Source: Stutzerimonas stutzeri (GTDB lineage: Bacteria > Pseudomonadota > Gammaproteobacteria > Pseudomonadales > Pseudomonadaceae). From it: DNA of 64,000 nt. A program made the position numbers and the translations under genes. The notes beneath the pieces were generated by a model, which made no database searches, had not been told where the DNA came from, and was given only the letters and a program-made list of their open reading frames with translations. The stretch's first letter is position 1; every line of letters begins with the position of its first letter. Below, piece by piece: positions 18,869 through 27,294 of this stretch. The stretch lies in NCBI RefSeq assembly GCF_024448895.1, contig NZ_JAMOIC010000015.1, positions 62,001 through 126,000 of the forward strand, written 5' to 3'.

Positions 18869-18888
18869 CAACAATGATATCAATGTTG
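18869..18888. promoter_or_regulatory. 20-bp near-perfect palindrome beside GlxA regulator start
   Basis: CAACAATGATATCAATGTTG is symmetric with one mismatched pair, centred on TGATATCA, and starts 2 bp upstream of the regulator ATG. Likely autoregulatory operator. Confidence 0.5.
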
Positions 18889-18980
18889 TCATTATTGTCT
18901 ATAGAGATGGCTGTCATGAAGACTTAGACTGCAGGCTCGTCGATCCATTCATCTAACCCAGTTACCCAAAGGATTACAGT

Positions 18981-19283
18981 ATGACCAAGCTCGCCCTGTT
19001 TGTTCGCCTCGAAGCCAAACCCGGCCAGGAGGCTGCGCTTGCCGACTTCCTGGCCAGCGCACTGCCGCTCGCCAACGCCGAGTCCGGCACCACTGCCTGG
19101 TTCGCATTGAAGTTTGGCCCTTCGACGTTCGGTGTGTTCGATGCCTTTGCCGATGAGGCAGGTCGCCAAGCACATCTGAACGGCCAGATCGCCGCGGCCT
19201 TGATGGCCAACGCCGCGACCTTGCTCAGTTCTCCGCCCAATATCGAGAAGGTCGAACTGCTTGCAGCCAAACTGCCTGCATGA
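18981..19283 (+). CDS. Antibiotic biosynthesis monooxygenase (ABM) domain protein
   Basis: 100 residues. LALFVRLEAKPGQEAALADF and the later W-ALKFGPSTFGVFDAFADE match the ABM ferredoxin-like fold, found in cofactor-free quinol monooxygenases and in stress proteins. AAAGGA lies upstream of the ATG. A second ABM gene is at 40488. Partner of the divergent GlxA regulator; substrate unknown. Confidence 0.8.
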   Translation: MTKLALFVRLEAKPGQEAALADFLASALPLANAESGTTAWFALKFGPSTFGVFDAFADEAGRQAHLNGQIAAALMANAATLLSSPPNIEKVELLAAKLPA

Positions 19284-19900
19284 CAACCCGGCCTTGACCC
19301 AATCAGGTCACGCTGCAGGATGGGGGGCACAAGCTCTACGCAGCGATCCCCCCCTCGATTGCACTTGCCCAGGGAGCTACCTTCCACAGCGACGGGGGGC
19401 AATATTGCAGCCAGAACTTCCAAGCTGCGTCAGCAAGCAGGGGCAACATCAGGGCTGGCTGTGATGTTCCGATTCGTCGGGTAGTTATCGAGAAGTACCG
19501 ACTGTTTGCAACGTGTCGGTACCGAGAGCCGTCTGGGCGAGCCAGATTTCCGGCCCATTGGAAGTCCGCAGTCCGCAAGCGCGGATCGATCGAGCGATTT
19601 GTTGAAAATCAACGACCTAGCACCGGGCCGTTCGGGCTAGTGAGGGTTTCTGGGGGGGCGTAACGATTCGAACTCCTGCAGGGGCTCGGTGGGGTGGAAC
19701 CCTGCGCCAAACCTATGTAACTCAGCGCCTTGCGACCGCTGCAAACTCCTGCGGAAAGGTGCGGAATCCGGGCCTTGATGCCCGCAATCCTACCAGTTCT
19801 GCCCTGGTCGGGTCACCAACCGAGCGCATCAGACAGGGCGCCAGTTCTATTCCCGTTTGGGAATTGAACCCGCGTCAGCATCCACTCATCCGACGTTCGA
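19284..19900. other. 617-bp stretch with no recognisable gene
   Basis: No frame on either strand gives a recognisable protein. Two short pieces resemble T-arm sequence of a tRNA on the minus strand (GAGTTCGAATCG near 19665, GCGGGTTCAATTCCC near 19868) but neither lies in a cloverleaf. Probably old recombination debris. Confidence 0.4.
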
Positions 19901-20274
19901 TCAGGCGGTGACGAACCGCTCCCGAAATGCTCGCCGGACCTGGTCGTAAGGCACAGGGCTGGTGGCGTGCGGGACCAGCGCGCTTCTGTCGCCGATGAGG
20001 TAGTTGATCCGGTAGGTGCAGTTTCCGGAGGGGTGCAGCATGCCGGCAATCACCCGGTCGGGATTCAGAACCCGCTCCTGGATCAGGCGGTCCAGCACGC
20101 TCTGGACCTACGGCCCCAAGCCAACGAACATGGCATCTTTCAGTTCTTCGACTTCCGCCGCGAAGTGCTACAGCAGGTACTTCCTCAGCAAGGGGTGCTT
20201 GGTCATATCCGGTGAGCCACGGTAATCGTCGTCCTTTACGAATACCGGATAGCGCAGACATTGATTTTCGTGCG
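19901..20274 (-). pseudogene. C-terminal relic of a uracil-DNA-glycosylase-like protein with two in-frame TAG codons
   Basis: One continuous minus-strand frame reads CLRYPVFVKDDDYRGSPDMT, then KHPLLRKYLL(TAG)HFAAEVEEL, then FVGLGP(TAG)VQSVLDRL, then IAGMLHPSGNCTYRINYL, then LIGDRSALVPHAT, ending at TGA 19901. The GLGP and HPSGN motifs suggest the uracil-DNA glycosylase fold, though I am not sure of the family. Both TAGs fit CAG-to-TAG changes. The 5' part is absent: the LysR stop lies immediately upstream. Confidence 0.5.
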
Positions 20275-21171
20275 TTAGAGAGGGCCTCGCTGCCCAAAAG
20301 CCTCACGCGCAAACTCCAAGAAGCTGCGCAGCTTTGGAGTCATTCTTCGGTCAGGGGCATAGAGGATGTGCATTGCGGTATTCGGCACCGGGTACTGCGG
20401 CAACAGACGCACCAGTGTCCCATCGCGCAGTGCATCGCTAACCAACTCTATCGGCTGTAGAACCACGCCTAGACCAGCTACAGCCGCTGCCAGCAGTGGA
20501 TCACCTTGATTGATCGTTAATTTGCTTGTAATAGGAACATCTATACGCCCCTCCGGGCTGTCGAAGCTCCAGTGTGAGCGGCCATCAGAATAGGTAAACC
20601 CCAGACATTCCTGCTGCTGTAGATCCCACGGATTGATGATGGGAGGGCGACGTGCAAGATAGGACGGCGCAGCGCATAAAACCATCTGATAGGGCTCCAG
20701 TGGCAATGCCTTCAACCCACTGCTCGCCAGCTCGCCGATGCGAAATACCACGTCGTAACCATCATCAACGATATCGACCAGTTCGTTCGATAACGTTAGG
20801 TCAACAGACACCTGAGGATACCGAACCATGTATTCCAGCAGGCGTGGCGAAAGCGTGCGGATTCCGAACGTGACCGGCGCGTTGATGCGAAGGCGGCCGC
20901 TTGGTGTGCCCCGAGTGAGGGCAGCCAGGCTCTCGGCAGACTGCATGTCTGCAAGGATCAGTTTTGCTCGCGGGTAGAACGCCCTGCCGAAGTCGGTGAG
21001 GCTTTGCCTGCGCGTAGTCCGGTGCAGCAGGGAAACACCCAGATGTTGTTCGAGCATTTTCACCTGTTTCCCTACCAATTGAGGGGACAGATTCAGGTCG
21101 TCCGCAGCGGCGCTGAATGAACCCAGCTCAACTGTTTTGACGAACGTGGCCATCTGGGTCAGGCGATCCAT
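20275..21171 (-). CDS. LysR-family transcriptional regulator
   Basis: 298 residues from MDRLTQMATFVKTVE. N-terminal winged HTH (FSAAADDLNLSPQLVGKQVKML) and an effector domain beginning GRLRINAPVTFG near residue 90, the CrgA-like subgroup. It is divergent from the MDR dehydrogenase at 21309, which it probably regulates through the TGAC-N9-GTCA site. The downstream UDG-like relic begins right after its stop. Confidence 0.88.
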   Translation of the reverse strand: MDRLTQMATFVKTVELGSFSAAADDLNLSPQLVGKQVKMLEQHLGVSLLHRTTRRQSLTDFGRAFYPRAKLILADMQSAESLAALTRGTPSGRLRINAPVTFGIRTLSPRLLEYMVRYPQVSVDLTLSNELVDIVDDGYDVVFRIGELASSGLKALPLEPYQMVLCAAPSYLARRPPIINPWDLQQQECLGFTYSDGRSHWSFDSPEGRIDVPITSKLTINQGDPLLAAAVAGLGVVLQPIELVSDALRDGTLVRLLPQYPVPNTAMHILYAPDRRMTPKLRSFLEFAREAFGQRGPL

Positions 21172-21229
21172 TATAAACACTCTGTTTCTAGTAATACGCC
21201 ATCGTAGGCATTTATCTAGCGCCAACCAA

Positions 21230-21246
21230 TGACTAAATTTTTGTCA
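21230..21246. promoter_or_regulatory. LysR-type operator candidate TGAC-N9-GTCA
   Basis: TGACTAAATTTTTGTCA is an inverted repeat with an AT-rich centre in the divergent region, 59 bp from the LysR start and 63 bp from the dehydrogenase start. Confidence 0.5.
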
Positions 21247-21308
21247 CCTTTCGAGTGCCCGGATACCTTCCGGATGTACGTCGAGGCCCATTGATAAACG
21301 AGGTATTT

Positions 21309-22301
21309 ATGATGGCACGCATTGTCAGAATTCATGAATACGGTGACGCCAGCGTTCTGAAGCTGGAAGATCTGGAAGTATCGGCACCAGCAGCAAACGA
21401 GGTGCAAATTAGTGTTAAAGCTTTTGGCTTGAACCGAGCCGAAGTGATGTTCCGCAATCACGCATACCTACAAGAAGCGGAGTTCCCCAGCCGCTTAGGC
21501 TACGAGGCCGCAGGCATCGTAACGGCAGTTGGGAGCGACGTAACCGAGATCACGATTGGTGACTCGGTCGCTCTGATCCCACCTCTGGATATTGCTCGCT
21601 GGGGCACCTACGGCGAGTTGGCCAATGTACCGGCCCACCTGGTGGTAAAGAGCCCTGAGAACTTGTCCTTTGAAGAGGCTGCGGCGTCTTGGATGCAGTA
21701 CGTCACCGCCTGGGGGGGATTGATTGAACAGGCGAAGCTACGTCAGGGCGATTTTGTCATCGTTACCGCCGCGTCAAGCAGTGTTGGCTTGGCCGCCTTC
21801 CAAATGGCTCGTATGGTCGGCGCCACATCGATTGCGATCACTCGAACTCACGCGAAGAAGCAAGCCCTACTTGATGCAGGCGCTGCGCATGTCATCGTCA
21901 GCGATGAAGAGGATATCGTCGAGCGTGTTATGACGATAACTGCCGGTCAAGGCGCTCGCGTTGTATTCGATCCTGTAGGCGGGCCGTCCTTGGAACCTCT
22001 CACGCAGAGCATGGCGCGGGGCGGAATTTTGCTGGAGTACGGCGCACTTAGCTCTGAACCGACACCATTCCCACTGTTTACCGTGCTGGGCAAAAGCCTG
22101 ACTTTGAAGGGCTATCTCTACGCAGAGATTGTGGCCGACCCTGAAGCCCTAGAGAGAGCAAAGGCTTTTATTCTGCAAGGGTTGGAGTCCGGTGCGTTGC
22201 GCCCGATCATCGCAAAGACATTCACACTTAGCGACATCCAGGATGCCCATCGTTTCCTTGAAGCCAATCAGCAGATCGGCAAGATCGTGGTAACTGTCTG
22301 A
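21309..22301 (+). CDS. Zinc-independent MDR alcohol dehydrogenase / quinone oxidoreductase-like
   Basis: 330 residues starting MMARIVRIHEYGDASVLKLE. GroES-like N-terminus (GLNRAEVMFR, GYEAAGIV) and Rossmann domain with the AASSSVGLAAFQ nucleotide loop (about residue 153). No structural zinc cysteine cluster. Reduces enones or quinones with NADPH in related enzymes. GAGGTATTT precedes the ATG. It is about as long as, and clearly paralogous to, the gene at 39400, sharing LNRAEVM, AASSSVGLAA and FDPVGGP. Confidence 0.88.
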   Translation: MMARIVRIHEYGDASVLKLEDLEVSAPAANEVQISVKAFGLNRAEVMFRNHAYLQEAEFPSRLGYEAAGIVTAVGSDVTEITIGDSVALIPPLDIARWGTYGELANVPAHLVVKSPENLSFEEAAASWMQYVTAWGGLIEQAKLRQGDFVIVTAASSSVGLAAFQMARMVGATSIAITRTHAKKQALLDAGAAHVIVSDEEDIVERVMTITAGQGARVVFDPVGGPSLEPLTQSMARGGILLEYGALSSEPTPFPLFTVLGKSLTLKGYLYAEIVADPEALERAKAFILQGLESGALRPIIAKTFTLSDIQDAHRFLEANQQIGKIVVTV

Positions 22302-22314
22302 CCAGCAATTATGG

Positions 22315-22342
22315 GGCTGAGAGCGTAATCCTTCGGCCCCGA
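22315..22342 (+). terminator. Weak hairpin after MDR gene
   Basis: GGGGC (22315-22319) and GCCCC (22338-22342) flank a long loop just after the stop at 22301. Weak stem without T-run. Confidence 0.3.
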
Positions 22343-22427
22343 TTCAAGCCAGCCCTGATGACCGCTTTTGGCCGATTCTGTGTATCCGTCCGGCCAACAC
22401 ACCTTCTTGGCCCCGACGCCAAAGGCG

Positions 22428-22458
22428 ATGGTGTCCACCTGATTTAAGTGGACACCAT
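22428..22458. repeat. Perfect 11-bp inverted repeat
   Basis: ATGGTGTCCAC (22428-22438) and GTGGACACCAT (22448-22458) flank a 9-nt loop and are followed by TTCTAGCCTTTT. Could be a terminator or paired ends of a lost element. The next 200 bp (to 22655) hold no supportable gene. Confidence 0.6.
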
Positions 22459-22655
22459 TTCTAGCCTTTTATGCCGCTGGGCAAACCTATTTTCCCGAGG
22501 GCGTGGCGCGGCCGGGTTGGTATCAGCCAACGGACAGAGGTGTTGAGCGCAGGCTGGGAGAAAGACTCGCTTGGCTGCGCTCGCTCGATGATGAGACGCC
22601 GCCAGAGGCGGACGCCTGATCGGTCCATCCGAAACCTGCCCATCGTGATCTCACA

Positions 22656-22701
22656 AACTACAGGATAAGCACATGCCAGCCTCTTCTTTCGGTGAGTCCT
22701 C
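22656..22701 (+). repeat. Copy B of recurring start segment (MPASSFGESS leader)
   Basis: aactacaggataagcacatg then ccagcctcttctttcggtga and gtcctc. Upstream 17 bp (aactacaggataag-aca) matches the copy at 24547 with one difference; the coding part is a diverged version of copies A and C. Confidence 0.8.
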
Positions 22702-24538
22702 GGCGCATATCAGACGGAGACGCGTTGCCCACTATCTACGCACGGAGTCTGGCGCTGCGGTGCTGCTGGTGATCGTCACGGTTGTGGCGCTCGTGTGGGC
22801 GAACTCGCCGCTATCTAACGCCTATTTCGAGTTGTGGCACCTAGACGTCGGGTTCAACTTCGGGCCACTGCGCCTACACATGGATCTGCATCACTGGGTC
22901 AACGACGGCCTGATGGTCGTCTTCTTCTTCCTGATCGGACTGGAGGTGCGTCAGGAGTTCGCCCACGGATCGCTCCGTGACCGCAGCCGTGCCCGCCTCG
23001 CCCTGATCGCGGGGGTCACGGGAGTCGTGCTTCCCGCGCTGGTGTATGTCCTGATCGTGAAACTAGCCGGAAGTGAGGGCCTGCACGGGTGGGGTGCGGT
23101 GGTCGGCACCGATACGGCGTTCATGCTGGGCACCTTGGCGATCGTCGGCCCGCGGCTATCGGGTCAGTTGCGCGTGTTCCTGCTCACCCTGACCGTGGTC
23201 GATGACTTCCTCGCAGTGTCCATCATCGGCATCGTCTATAGCGAGGAGATCCGGATCGTCCCGTTGCTTATCGCCCTCGCCAGCCTCGTTGGATTGTGGT
23301 TGTTGGGGCGCACCCGCCAGTGGCGGGCGACGCCGTATGTGTTGATCGTGATCGTGCTGTGGTTCGCGACCGTGTACTCCGGCATCCATGCCTCCCTGGC
23401 CGGGATGGCTGCGGGGCTCCTGATCCCCGCCTACGCGACGCAGCGTCACAAAGTCGTCGCGGCAAGACAACTGTTCCGTGACTTCTGGCAGTCTCCGAGT
23501 GCCGCATCGGCCCACGCGGTGGACCGCGGACTATCCCGCGGTATCTCTGTGAACGAGCGGCTGCACGAGTTCCTGCGGCTGCCTGCGGCACTGCTGATCG
23601 TGCCGGTGTTCGCCTTGGCGAACGCCGGGGTGGATCTGCGTGGCGGGTTGCTCGCTGAGGCCTTCGGCTCGCCCGTGACCTGGGGCGTCATCTCGGGACT
23701 CGTGCTCGGTAAGCTTCTAGGCATCGGGCTCATCACTCTAGCCGCAGTCCGCCTCGGACTGGGGCGCCTGCCGGTGGGCGTCGGGATGGGGAGCGTGTTC
23801 GGTGGTGCGGCGCTGTCCGGGATCGGTTTCACCGTGTCGCTGCTCATCATCGGGCTCGCGTTCGGTACGACCTCTGACCTGGGCCGCCAGGCGACGGTCG
23901 GGGTGCTCGTGTCGATGGTACTCGCCACGTTGCTGGGGTGGCTCATATTCAAGGTCGCCGCTCTCAAGTGGGGGGAGGAGACTGCCGATTTGCCGATGGT
24001 ACTTGAGCCACCAGTCGATCCGGAGGTCGATCACATCCGCGGTCCGGAGGACGCCCAGCTCACGCTCGTGGAGTACGTTGACTTCGAGTGCGCGTACTGT
24101 GCACACGCCACCGGTTCGTGGGACGATCTGCGCGCCCACTTCGGGGACGACCTGCGGTATGTGGTGCGCCAGTTGCCGCACCACCCCCACGGGCCGATCG
24201 CCGCGCGGGCGTCCGAGGCGGCATCGAACCAGGGGATGTTCTGGCCGTGGCTGGACTTCGTGTTCACCCGTCAGCATGCGCTGGAGCGAGAGGACTTGAT
24301 CGGCTACGCCGCCGAGCTGGGTCTTGACATCGATCGGTTCATCGCGGATCTCGACAGTCCCGCAGTGATAGAGCGTGTTGAGCGTGACCTCGTCAGCGCG
24401 GTCGCCAGCGGTGCGCACGTCACTCCTACGTTCTTCATCGAGGGTCGTCGTCTGCTCGGCAGTTACGACGCCCGCACTCTCACCGCAGTGCTCGAAGCCA
24501 GTCGCCGCGGCCCTCGCACTCAGGAAGTCCCGTCCTGA
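22673..24538 (+). CDS. NhaA Na+/H+ antiporter fused to a DsbA/thioredoxin-like domain
   Basis: 621 residues. Residues about 20-425 are NhaA: many hydrophobic helices, VVFFFLIGLEVRQEFA, GTDTAFMLGTLAIVG and the paired aspartates of TVVDDFLAV that carry Na+ and H+. After about residue 440 a soluble DsbA-like domain follows with EYVDFECAYC (CxxC near 471-474) and the cis-Pro region THVTPTFFIEG-type motif (HVTPTFFIEGRR). Such fusions are best known in actinobacteria, suggesting transfer. The first 10 residues are a version of the MPSNSFGESS leader shared with the next gene. Expected role: pH or sodium homeostasis with a redox module facing outward; the coupling is inferred. Confidence 0.88.
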   Translation: MPASSFGESSAHIRRRRVAHYLRTESGAAVLLVIVTVVALVWANSPLSNAYFELWHLDVGFNFGPLRLHMDLHHWVNDGLMVVFFFLIGLEVRQEFAHGSLRDRSRARLALIAGVTGVVLPALVYVLIVKLAGSEGLHGWGAVVGTDTAFMLGTLAIVGPRLSGQLRVFLLTLTVVDDFLAVSIIGIVYSEEIRIVPLLIALASLVGLWLLGRTRQWRATPYVLIVIVLWFATVYSGIHASLAGMAAGLLIPAYATQRHKVVAARQLFRDFWQSPSAASAHAVDRGLSRGISVNERLHEFLRLPAALLIVPVFALANAGVDLRGGLLAEAFGSPVTWGVISGLVLGKLLGIGLITLAAVRLGLGRLPVGVGMGSVFGGAALSGIGFTVSLLIIGLAFGTTSDLGRQATVGVLVSMVLATLLGWLIFKVAALKWGEETADLPMVLEPPVDPEVDHIRGPEDAQLTLVEYVDFECAYCAHATGSWDDLRAHFGDDLRYVVRQLPHHPHGPIAARASEAASNQGMFWPWLDFVFTRQHALEREDLIGYAAELGLDIDRFIADLDSPAVIERVERDLVSAVASGAHVTPTFFIEGRRLLGSYDARTLTAVLEASRRGPRTQEVPS

Positions 24539-24546
24539 GCGGGGCG

Positions 24547-24604
24547 AACTACAGGATAAGAACATGCCAAGCAATTCTTTCGGTGAATCCTCTTGTACCG
24601 CTGC
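24547..24604 (+). repeat. Copy C of recurring start segment (MPSNSFGESSCTAA leader)
   Basis: aactacaggataagaacatg opens the segment. The 44 bp at 24561-24604 are identical to copy A and the preceding 14-17 bp match copy B, so C combines features of both. It supplies the start of the UvrA-like gene. Confidence 0.85.
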
Positions 24605-27215
24605 AGCCAGCGGCCTCGTGCAGGTGCGTGGCGCGCGCGAGAACAACCTCAAAGAGGTGGACGTCTCCATCCCGCGGAATGCGCTGGTGGTGTTCTCGGG
24701 TGTCTCCGGCTCCGGGAAGTCCTCGCTGGCCTTCGGCACCATCTATGCCGAGGCGCAGCGACGCTACTTTGAGTCGGTGGCCCCCTATGCACGGCGCCTG
24801 ATCGACCAGGCGGGCGTGCCGGACGTAGATGCGATCGACGGCCTGCCACCAGCGGTGGCGCTGCAGCAGCAGCGGGGGTCCAGCAATGCGCGTTCCTCCG
24901 TGGGCAGTGTGACCACCCTGTCCAGCCTGGTGCGGATGATGTATTCGCGCGCCGGCGCCTATCCCGCCAACCAGCCGATGCTGTACGCCGAGGATTTTTC
25001 GCCGAACACGCCGCAGGGGGCGTGCCCGACCTGCCACGGCTTGGGTCATGTGTACGAGGTGACCGAGGCGATCATGGTGCCCGACCCCTCCCTGAGCATC
25101 CGTGAGCGGGCGATTGCTTCCTGGCCACCCGCCTGGCAGGGCCAGAACCTGCGCGACATCCTGGTCAGCATGGGCTACGACGTTGACCGGCCGTGGAAGG
25201 ACCTGCCGAAAAAGGATCGCGACTGGATTCTGTTCACCGAGGAAACACCAACGGTGCCGGTGTACGCCGGTTTCACGCCTGCCGAAACCCGCACCGCGCT
25301 CAAACGCAAGATGGAGCCGAGCTACATGGGCACCTTCACCGGCGCCCGGCGGTATGTGTTGCACACCTTCGCCAATACCCAGAGCGCGCTGATGAGAAAG
25401 CGCGTATCCCGGTTCATGGAGGGCAAGCCGTGCCCCACCTGCCACGGCAAGAGGCTCAAGCCCGAAGCGCTGTCGGTCACCTTCGCTGGGGTGGACATCG
25501 GCGCGTTTATGCAGATGCCGCTGGACCACTTGGCGGCATTGCTCGAACCCATCGCACAGGGCGATTTCCGCGCCCATGCAGCGGGTGCGGCTACGGACAA
25601 GGAAGCGACCCGGCGCGAGCGTGCCGAACGCGCTGCCACCGGCCGTGCGGTCCATGCGGTATCGCCCGACGTGCGCCGTACCTCCGCGCTGTCGGAAGAA
25701 AAGCGCCTCGCCGCACAGCGCCTGGCTGGAGGCGTGATGGCGCTCCTGCGCCAACTGCGCGGGCTAGGCCTGGGCTACCTGACGCTGGACCGGGCCACGC
25801 CGACGCTTTCGGCCGGCGAGTTGCAACGCTTGCGGTTGGCCACGCAATTAAGTTCCCTGCTGTTCGGCGTCGTGTACGTACTCGACGAACCCTCGGTGGG
25901 CCTGCATCCCTCCGACAGCCAGGCCCTGTACGATGCACTCGACCGGCTGCGCGACGCGGGCAACTCGGTGTTTGTGGTGGAGCACGACCTGGACCTGATG
26001 CGCCGCGCGCAATGGCTCGTGGATGTCGGGCCGGATGCCGGGGAGCGTGGCGGCCGCGTGCTCTACAGCGGCGAGCCGGATGGCCTGCGCAAGATTGCCG
26101 AATCGCGTACTGCACGTTACCTGTTCGACGAAATTCCCGCACCCGGAAGCCGAGCACGCGAAGCGACCGGCTGGTTGGAGCTGCAGGGCATCCACCGCCA
26201 TAACCTGCATGGCGTGGATGCGCGCATTCCGCTGGGCGTGCTGACAGCCGTTACCGGCATCTCTGGCTCCGGCAAATCCAGCCTCGTCGCGCAGGCCCTG
26301 CCGGAATTGGTGCTGCTGCACCTGGGCCACGAGCCTGAAGACGATGCCGCCGAAAGCGCCACCAGCGAAGGGCCGGCAGTGGTCGAAGCGACCGGCGGCC
26401 ATCTGGCGGGCGACGTGGACGCCATACAGCGCCTGGTGCAGGTGGACCAGAAGCCGATCGGGCGCACGCCGCGGTCGAACCTGGCTACCTACACGGGTCT
26501 GTTCGACCATGTGCGCAAGCTGTTCGCCGCCACGCCCGATGCTCGACGCCGCCGCTATGATGCCGGACGGTTCTCGTTCAACGTCGCCAAGGGGCGCTGC
26601 GAGACTTGCGAGGGCGAGGGTTTCGTTAGCGTGGAACTGCTGTTCATGCCCAGCGTGTACGCGCCGTGCCCGACCTGCCATGGCGCGCGCTACAACGAGG
26701 CCACGCTGAAGGTGCAGTGGAACGGGCGCAACATCGCCGAGGTGCTGCAGATGACCGTGGACGATGCCAGCGAATTCTTCGCGGGTGAAGACGCGGTGGC
26801 AAGGCCCCTGCAACTGCTGCGCGACATCGGACTGGGCTATCTGCGCCTGGGGCAACCGGCCACTGAGCTTTCCGGTGGCGAGGCGCAGCGCATCAAGCTG
26901 GCGACCGAGCTTCAGCGCAGCCAGCGCGGCCGAAGCCTGTACGTGCTCGACGAGCCGACCACCGGGCTGCACGCGTCGGATGCCGACCGGCTGCTGGTGC
27001 AGTTGCAGCGCCTGGTCGATGCCAGCAATACCGTAGTGATGATCGAGCACGACATGCGTGCGGTGGCCCAAGCCGACTGGGTGATCGACGTAGGGCCAGG
27101 CGCGGGCGCTGCCGGCGGCAGCATCGTGGTGGCGGGTTCCCCTCAGCAGGTGGCCCGAAAGTCTGGCAGCCGAACCGCTCCGTTCCTTGCACGGGAGTTG
27201 GCGCGGGTCGAGTAG
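24564..27215 (+). CDS. UvrA-like ABC ATPase (UvrA2/drug-resistance type)
   Basis: 883 residues starting with the shared leader, after which the UvrA homology begins at LVQVRGARENNLKEV. Two ATPase modules: Walker A SGVSGSGKSSL (about 48) and TGISGSGKSSL (about 563), signatures LSAGELQRLRLA and LSGGEAQRIKLA, and zinc motifs CPTCHG and CETCEGEG...CPTCHG. The length is shorter than housekeeping UvrA (about 940) and no uvrB or uvrC is nearby. Such UvrA2-type proteins are associated with tolerance to DNA-binding drugs (DrrC is an example); a similar role is inferred. The gap to the NhaA-DsbA gene is 25 bp, so they are probably co-transcribed. Confidence 0.9.
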   Translation: MPSNSFGESSCTAAASGLVQVRGARENNLKEVDVSIPRNALVVFSGVSGSGKSSLAFGTIYAEAQRRYFESVAPYARRLIDQAGVPDVDAIDGLPPAVALQQQRGSSNARSSVGSVTTLSSLVRMMYSRAGAYPANQPMLYAEDFSPNTPQGACPTCHGLGHVYEVTEAIMVPDPSLSIRERAIASWPPAWQGQNLRDILVSMGYDVDRPWKDLPKKDRDWILFTEETPTVPVYAGFTPAETRTALKRKMEPSYMGTFTGARRYVLHTFANTQSALMRKRVSRFMEGKPCPTCHGKRLKPEALSVTFAGVDIGAFMQMPLDHLAALLEPIAQGDFRAHAAGAATDKEATRRERAERAATGRAVHAVSPDVRRTSALSEEKRLAAQRLAGGVMALLRQLRGLGLGYLTLDRATPTLSAGELQRLRLATQLSSLLFGVVYVLDEPSVGLHPSDSQALYDALDRLRDAGNSVFVVEHDLDLMRRAQWLVDVGPDAGERGGRVLYSGEPDGLRKIAESRTARYLFDEIPAPGSRAREATGWLELQGIHRHNLHGVDARIPLGVLTAVTGISGSGKSSLVAQALPELVLLHLGHEPEDDAAESATSEGPAVVEATGGHLAGDVDAIQRLVQVDQKPIGRTPRSNLATYTGLFDHVRKLFAATPDARRRRYDAGRFSFNVAKGRCETCEGEGFVSVELLFMPSVYAPCPTCHGARYNEATLKVQWNGRNIAEVLQMTVDDASEFFAGEDAVARPLQLLRDIGLGYLRLGQPATELSGGEAQRIKLATELQRSQRGRSLYVLDEPTTGLHASDADRLLVQLQRLVDASNTVVMIEHDMRAVAQADWVIDVGPGAGAAGGSIVVAGSPQQVARKSGSRTAPFLARELARVE

Positions 27216-27294
27216 CTTAGTTCGCCAAATGTTGCCAGCTTCGCGGGGCATTGATCGTCGCCACACGGTGGTGACGGTCGCTGCCCGAGTCGCG

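Noticed and set aside
19640-19890. tRNA-like sequences (GTTCGAATC and GGTTCAATTCCC on the minus strand)
   Set aside because: T-arm-like bases are present but the stems do not pair and no acceptor, D or anticodon arm could be assembled.
24375-24563. Upstream 63-codon extension of the UvrA-like gene
   Set aside because: It overlaps the 3' end of the antiporter fusion; the ATG at 24564 carries the shared leader and is the likely start.
25848-27266. 472-residue open frame antisense to the UvrA-like gene
   Set aside because: Shadow frame; the plus-strand protein has all UvrA motifs in order.
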